Position numbers and translations under genes: made by a program. The notes below the pieces were generated by a model, which saw nothing but the letters and a program-made list of their open reading frames with translations, did not search any database and was not told where the DNA came from. A stretch of 9,642 nucleotides of DNA. Source: Patescibacteria group bacterium. GTDB lineage: Bacteria; Patescibacteriota; Minisyncoccia; Phycocordibacterales; UBA9973. Position 1 is the stretch's first letter, and each line of letters begins with the position of its first letter. The stretch lies in NCBI GenBank assembly GCA_019750345.1, contig JAIEON010000082.1:1-9642 (forward strand). The letters are read 5' to 3'. This document shows, in pieces, positions 6,228-9,642 of this stretch.

Positions 6228-7416
6228 AGATATTTTTTATTGCAGCAATTGCTTTGTCTAGGTCTTTTTTGGTTGTTGTTCGTCCGAATGAAAATCGAAT
6301 TGCTCCGACGTTTGTCCCATAAAGAGTAGTGACTATCTGACTCTCGTTACTTTCCTCATTTTTACAAGCACTCTTGGCAGATACAGCAATACCTCGGGCA
6401 TCGAGTTCGAGCACCATCAGTTCACTATCAAAGTCTGGTATACCGATGTGTGTGATATGCGGTGACCGTGGAGAATCTTTAACACTAAGTACTACCCCTC
6501 CAATACTCGAGAGTTCTTGTTCAAAATAAGTTTGTAATGCTGTAATCTTTTTTGTGTAGGACTCAAGATTTTTTTGAGCAAATGAAAAGGCATGAACAAA
6601 GGCATGGATCAGTGGCAAGCTTTCAGTACCAGGACGAAGTCCGCGTTCCTGCCCCCCTCCAAACATCAATGGCGCAAGAGTTACTCCACGACGAACATAC
6701 AACATCCCTACCCCTTTTGGACAATAGAGCTTCGTTGCACCAAGCGTCATCATATCGATACCGAGTTGCGGCACAGTGAGAGCATAGTGTAGCGGTGCTT
6801 GAGTTGCATCGACATGAAAAAGAATTACTATGTCCGGATTATGTTTCCGAAGAAAACGAATCCGCTTTGCAATCTCTCTGATTGGCTGCACTGTCCCTAT
6901 TTCATTGTTCACATACATAACAGAGACCACAACAACTTTGGTATTGAGTGGCACAAGAATATCTTTTGGATTCACTATCCCCTCCGTTGTAGAGAGTATC
7001 TTTACTAAGACTCCGCTATCAGCAAGTGCATCACCAGACTCTATCACTGCGGCATGTTCGATATCACTTCGATACAATACTATTTCTGCAGGAGTCACAC
7101 CTTTTGCAATAAACGCTTCAATTGAACCAAGTAATGCGAGGTTATCACTCTCTGTGGCTGTCGCTGTGAACACAATTTCGTCTGTATGGGCATCAAGTGT
7201 GCGAGCCATCAACGCACGCGTTTGTGCCAACGCGTTTTTAGCACGTACACCCTCTTGATGAAGCGCACTCGGATTCGCCCCGATAATTTCTTGAGAAAGT
7301 GTAGGAAATGTACGCAACATACGACCATCGAGTGGTGTACTTGAGGCAAAATCCAGATATGAACGACCATCACGTTTATTACTGATGATACCGATGAATT
7401 GCTTGAAAAATCCCAT
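6208..7416 (-). CDS. Cysteine desulfurase, IscS/NifS family (PLP-dependent)
   Basis: 402 residues from ATG 7416. Predicted to take sulfur from L-cysteine, leaving alanine, for Fe-S clusters or tRNA thiolation. Fold-type I aminotransferase features: DFASSTPL near 22-29, NPSALHQEG, cofactor-stacking His121 in IEHAAV, NNEIGTVQPI, Asp203 and Gln206 in HVDATQA (pyridoxal nitrogen and oxygen contacts), Schiff-base Lys229 in GATKLYCPKG, and catalytic Cys351 in SAKSACKNEES on the mobile loop. Two oddities: the residue before the lysine is Thr, where IscS/NifS proteins nearly always have His, and GPKG is replaced by CPKG. There is also an N-terminal extension of about 18 residues. The frame is open to an ATG at 7470, but 7416 fits a leaderless promoter and the longer start would cross the divergent promoter. 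No IscU/SufU scaffold is adjacent. IscS versus NifS cannot be decided. Confidence 0.9.
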   Translation of the reverse strand: MGFFKQFIGIISNKRDGRSYLDFASSTPLDGRMLRTFPTLSQEIIGANPSALHQEGVRAKNALAQTRALMARTLDAHTDEIVFTATATESDNLALLGSIEAFIAKGVTPAEIVLYRSDIEHAAVIESGDALADSGVLVKILSTTEGIVNPKDILVPLNTKVVVVSVMYVNNEIGTVQPIREIAKRIRFLRKHNPDIVILFHVDATQAPLHYALTVPQLGIDMMTLGATKLYCPKGVGMLYVRRGVTLAPLMFGGGQERGLRPGTESLPLIHAFVHAFSFAQKNLESYTKKITALQTYFEQELSSIGGVVLSVKDSPRSPHITHIGIPDFDSELMVLELDARGIAVSAKSACKNEESNESQIVTTLYGTNVGAIRFSFGRTTTKKDLDKAIAAIKNIFQKYSR

Positions 7417-7430
7417 AAAATAAGTATAAT
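7403..7430 (+). promoter_or_regulatory. Strong promoter of the DUF4446-infB-rbfA run, predicted leaderless
   Basis: -35 TTGAAA (7403-7408), a 16-base spacer and a perfect -10 TATAAT (7425-7430), then 8 bases to the ATG at 7439. Transcription would begin at or within a couple of bases of the start codon. This is the best promoter match in the window and probably drives infB and rbfA as well. It is embedded in the first codons of the divergent desulfurase gene. Confidence 0.7.
7423..7428 (-). promoter_or_regulatory. -10 box of the cysteine desulfurase gene, predicted leaderless
   Basis: The minus strand reads TATACT (7428-7423), then TATTTT, then ATG at 7416: a 6-base gap, with the same -10 hexamer as the GerMN gene. 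No good -35 is visible. It shares four bases with the -10 box of the plus-strand DUF4446 gene. Confidence 0.5.
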
Positions 7431-7438
7431 ACCGAACT

Positions 7439-7915
7439 ATGGGAGAAAGTACAGGGCTTATCATTATCATTGTTTGTATTGCGCTCGCAATAGCATTGAC
7501 TATTACCCTTGTACTCCTCGTTCGATTACAAAAAAAGTTAGCAATCTTTATGTCTGGTAAGAATGGTTTTGACCTCGAACAGACACTTCAACTGTTAACA
7601 GAAAGAACAACTGCGAATGAAAAAACCCTCGAAAGCCACAAAGAAGGACTCGAATATATTGACGCTCGAGTAAAGAAAAGTCTTCGTGGATACTCTCTCA
7701 TAAAATACAATGCCTACTCTGACGGAGGTGGTGAACAAAGTTTTGCGTCCGGTCTACTCGATGAACGAGGTGACGGATATATTCTCTCTGTAATCACCAA
7801 CCGAAACCATGTGGGATTGTACGCCAAGAAAGTAGTTGGAGGCACTAGTCAACAATCTCTCACTACAGAAGAAACAGACGCACTCGCAAGTGCAGTCGCC
7901 CAAACTAAATCCTAA
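7439..7915 (+). CDS. DUF4446 family membrane protein
   Basis: 158 residues. An N-terminal membrane helix (about 7-29) is followed by a probable coiled-coil or helical stretch (about 45-80). The conserved DUF4446 C-terminal domain follows, seen as KYNAYSDGGGEQSFASGLLDE, with ILSVITNRN and YAKKV after it. The family is widespread in Firmicutes and in candidate-phyla bacteria but has no established function. It is likely anchored with the domain in the cytoplasm. It sits first in a plus-strand run, with its stop 6 bases before infB, where many bacteria have nusA instead. Cotranscription with infB and rbfA is inferred from the spacing and the lack of any terminator. Confidence 0.85.
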   Translation: MGESTGLIIIIVCIALAIALTITLVLLVRLQKKLAIFMSGKNGFDLEQTLQLLTERTTANEKTLESHKEGLEYIDARVKKSLRGYSLIKYNAYSDGGGEQSFASGLLDERGDGYILSVITNRNHVGLYAKKVVGGTSQQSLTTEETDALASAVAQTKS

Positions 7916-7921
7916 ATCCCT

Positions 7922-9409
7922 ATGAGTAACACCACAACAACAGTTCGCCCACCAGTCGTCGCAGTCATGGGTCACATCGACCATGGTAAAAGTACGTTGC
8001 TCGATTATATCCGCAAAGCAAACGTAGTTTCTACAGAAGCTGGTGGTATCACTCAACACCTCAGTGCGTATGAGATCAGTATTCCTTACCAAGGCGCTGA
8101 GCGTCGTATCACATTCCTTGATACACCAGGACACGCGGCCTTCACTGGAATGCGTGAACGAGGTGCTACAGCAGCTGACATTGCGATTCTTGTGGTGTCA
8201 GCTGAAGACGGGGTCAAAGCTCAAACAATCGAAGCGCTCAACACTATTCGTGACGCCAAGATTCCTTATCTTGTTGCAATTAACAAAATAGACCGTCCAG
8301 GAGCAAATATCGACAAGGCAAAACAAATGCTTGCAGAACAAGAAGTCCTCGTTGAAGGATATGGTGGGAGTATTCCTTGGGTAGCTGTTTCTGCGCTCAA
8401 CGGTACTGGTATTAACGAATTACTCGAGAGTATTTTACTCGTGGCTGACCTAGAAGAGTTCACCTGCTCACCGAGTGCACTCGCAGAAGGACTCGTTATC
8501 GAAAGTCGACTTGATCCCAAACGAGGTATTACTGCAACACTTATTATCAAAGACGGAACTCTGAAGAAGGGTCAGTTTGTGGTAGCAGGCAGCGCTATTA
8601 CTACTACTCGTATGATGGAAAACTTTTTGGGTGCATCAGTACAAGAAGCAGGACCAGGATCTCCTGTACAACTCGTAGGATTTGATGTGCTTCCAGAAGT
8701 AGGCGTACCAGTTAAAGTCTTTGCAAAAAAGCGTGAAGCTGAAGACTACATCAAAGAAGTATCTACTGGTAACGATTACAGTGTAACCAAAGGTGGTGCA
8801 GTTGGCGACAAGGTAGTACCAATTATTATCAAGACTGACGTATTTGGCACCGCAGAGGCAGTGGAAAAAGAAATCGGTAAAATGGTAATTGAAGGACTCC
8901 ATGTAAAAATTATCGGTCGTGGAATCGGAGCAATTTCAGAAAATGATATTCGTCTCGCACAATCTGACAAAGATACTATCATCTTAGGATTTAATGTAGC
9001 ACTCGACGCTCGTGCACGTCTTGCAAACGAAGCAGTAGGTGCAACAGTTGAAACCTTCACTATTATTTACAAACTTACTGAATGGCTTGAAATAGAACTT
9101 GAAAAACGTCGTCCTCGTATTGAGACTCGTGAAATCATTGGTACTGGTAAAGTACTCAAAACATTTTCTCAAACTAAAGACCGCCAAGTGCTCGGCTGCC
9201 GTATTGAATCAGGATCACTTTCTGATGGTGCAAAGGTGACAATCATCAGACGTGACTTCCCTATCACTACAGGACGTATTGTAGAGCTCCAGCAAGCCAA
9301 GCAAAAGGTAAAAGAGGTACACGAAGGAGAATGTGGCATGATGGTTGAATGTAAGAACGACATCGCACCAGGAGACATCCTTGAAGCATTTATTTTTGTA
9401 ACCAAATAA
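7922..9409 (+). CDS. infB: Translation initiation factor IF-2, minimal form
   Basis: GTPase that brings fMet-tRNA to the 30S subunit and promotes subunit joining. At 495 residues it is far shorter than E. coli IF-2 (890) because it begins almost at the G domain: P-loop GHIDHGKS at 17-24, switch I ITQHLSAYEI, DTPGH at 67-71 with catalytic His71, NKID at 121-124, and SAL at 157-159. Domain II follows (about 180-265), then domain III (from about 300, IIIKTDVFGTAEAVEKEI) and the tRNA-binding C2 domain at the end (RQVLGCRIESG, then GECGMM). The IF2N domain and linker are absent; the start is not truncated, since the upstream gene ends 6 bases before the ATG. Serine replaces the common threonine at the end of the P-loop. 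No Shine-Dalgarno sequence lies before the ATG; coupling to the upstream stop is likely. Confidence 0.97.
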   Translation: MSNTTTTVRPPVVAVMGHIDHGKSTLLDYIRKANVVSTEAGGITQHLSAYEISIPYQGAERRITFLDTPGHAAFTGMRERGATAADIAILVVSAEDGVKAQTIEALNTIRDAKIPYLVAINKIDRPGANIDKAKQMLAEQEVLVEGYGGSIPWVAVSALNGTGINELLESILLVADLEEFTCSPSALAEGLVIESRLDPKRGITATLIIKDGTLKKGQFVVAGSAITTTRMMENFLGASVQEAGPGSPVQLVGFDVLPEVGVPVKVFAKKREAEDYIKEVSTGNDYSVTKGGAVGDKVVPIIIKTDVFGTAEAVEKEIGKMVIEGLHVKIIGRGIGAISENDIRLAQSDKDTIILGFNVALDARARLANEAVGATVETFTIIYKLTEWLEIELEKRRPRIETREIIGTGKVLKTFSQTKDRQVLGCRIESGSLSDGAKVTIIRRDFPITTGRIVELQQAKQKVKEVHEGECGMMVECKNDIAPGDILEAFIFVTK

Positions 9410-9410
9410 T

Positions 9411-9642
9411 ATGGAAAAGATCGACGCAAGAAAAATCAAAATCGAAGAACAGTTGAAAGAAATCTCAGCAAAAGTAATCGAACGTGACAGTAACAAAACA
9501 GCACTTATCACTGTCACTCGTGCTGAGCTCTACGAGCGCGGACGACGCGCTACTATATTCATTACCGTCCTCCCTGTCGAAGGTGAGCAAAGTGCACTGA
9601 ACTTCATCAAGCGCAAGCGTCCTGACATCAAAGAAGCGGTCA
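9411..9642 (+). CDS. rbfA: Ribosome-binding factor A, N-terminal part (cut by window end)
   Basis: 77 complete codons are visible. RbfA binds the 30S subunit during late 16S rRNA maturation. The visible part fits the KH-type RbfA fold: a helix with KIKIEEQLKEISAKVIERD, a strand ALITVTRAELYERG, then RRATIFITVLPVEGEQSALNFIK, where the family has the A.VFVSVL....E..AL pattern. Identity to other RbfA proteins is low by eye, but the position right after infB is the classic conserved order, which raises confidence. One base separates the infB stop from this ATG, so it is translated by coupling or reinitiation. No Shine-Dalgarno sequence is present. Confidence 0.85.
   Translation, partial: MEKIDARKIKIEEQLKEISAKVIERDSNKTALITVTRAELYERGRRATIFITVLPVEGEQSALNFIKRKRPDIKEAV

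Noticed and set aside
7417..7470. N-terminal extension of the cysteine desulfurase to an ATG at 7470
   Set aside because: It would cross the divergent promoter and overlap the first codons of DUF4446. The leaderless arrangement at 7416 fits better.
1..9642. CRISPR array, insertion sequence, prophage or toxin-antitoxin system
   Set aside because: No direct repeats with spacers, no transposase or integrase motifs and no small paired genes. All sizeable open frames are explained by housekeeping genes or their shadows.

Overview
The window looks like chromosomal housekeeping DNA from a small-genome bacterium of the Candidate Phyla Radiation (Patescibacteria), most likely a Parcubacteria/Paceibacteria-type lineage. 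This is inferred from protein style: an initiation factor IF-2 with no N-terminal extension, a DUF4446 membrane protein directly before infB, a cysteine-containing GerMN-domain protein, and a GluRS without the usual zinc-ligand cysteines. No search could be run. UGA is not read as an amino acid, because all genes are intact under the standard bacterial code. Seven of eight visible stops are TAA, one is TAG and none is TGA. I see no mobile element, CRISPR array, phage gene or defence gene.

Layout, left to right. gltX (5' part only, minus strand) diverges from a 98-residue three-helix membrane protein (plus strand), and their promoters share one -35 element. A strong bidirectional hairpin terminator separates that small gene from convergent rlmB (23S rRNA 2'-O-methyltransferase). 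To the right, still on the minus strand, lie an unassigned CxDxR protein with a possible beta-carbonic-anhydrase-like fold, a membrane-anchored GerMN protein, tRNA-Tyr(GTA) with its terminator, a ClpB-type disaggregase, and a cysteine desulfurase. At about 7,423-7,430 overlapping divergent promoters switch direction to the plus-strand run DUF4446 - infB - rbfA (rbfA is cut by the window end). This run is tightly packed, with gaps of 6 and 1 bases.

The genes serve core functions: tRNA charging and a tRNA, rRNA modification, translation initiation, 30S maturation, protein disaggregation and sulfur mobilisation. The most notable signal is regulatory. At four starts (gltX, rlmB, the GerMN gene and the desulfurase) a -10-like hexamer ends exactly 6 bases before the ATG, and at a fifth (DUF4446) it ends 8 bases before. 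This arrangement predicts leaderless mRNAs. None of the nine visible start codons has a convincing Shine-Dalgarno sequence. The second notable item is a ClpB-type chaperone, with a long middle domain, that also carries an IGF tripeptide where ClpC proteins have their ClpP-docking loop. I see no clear new multi-gene system.
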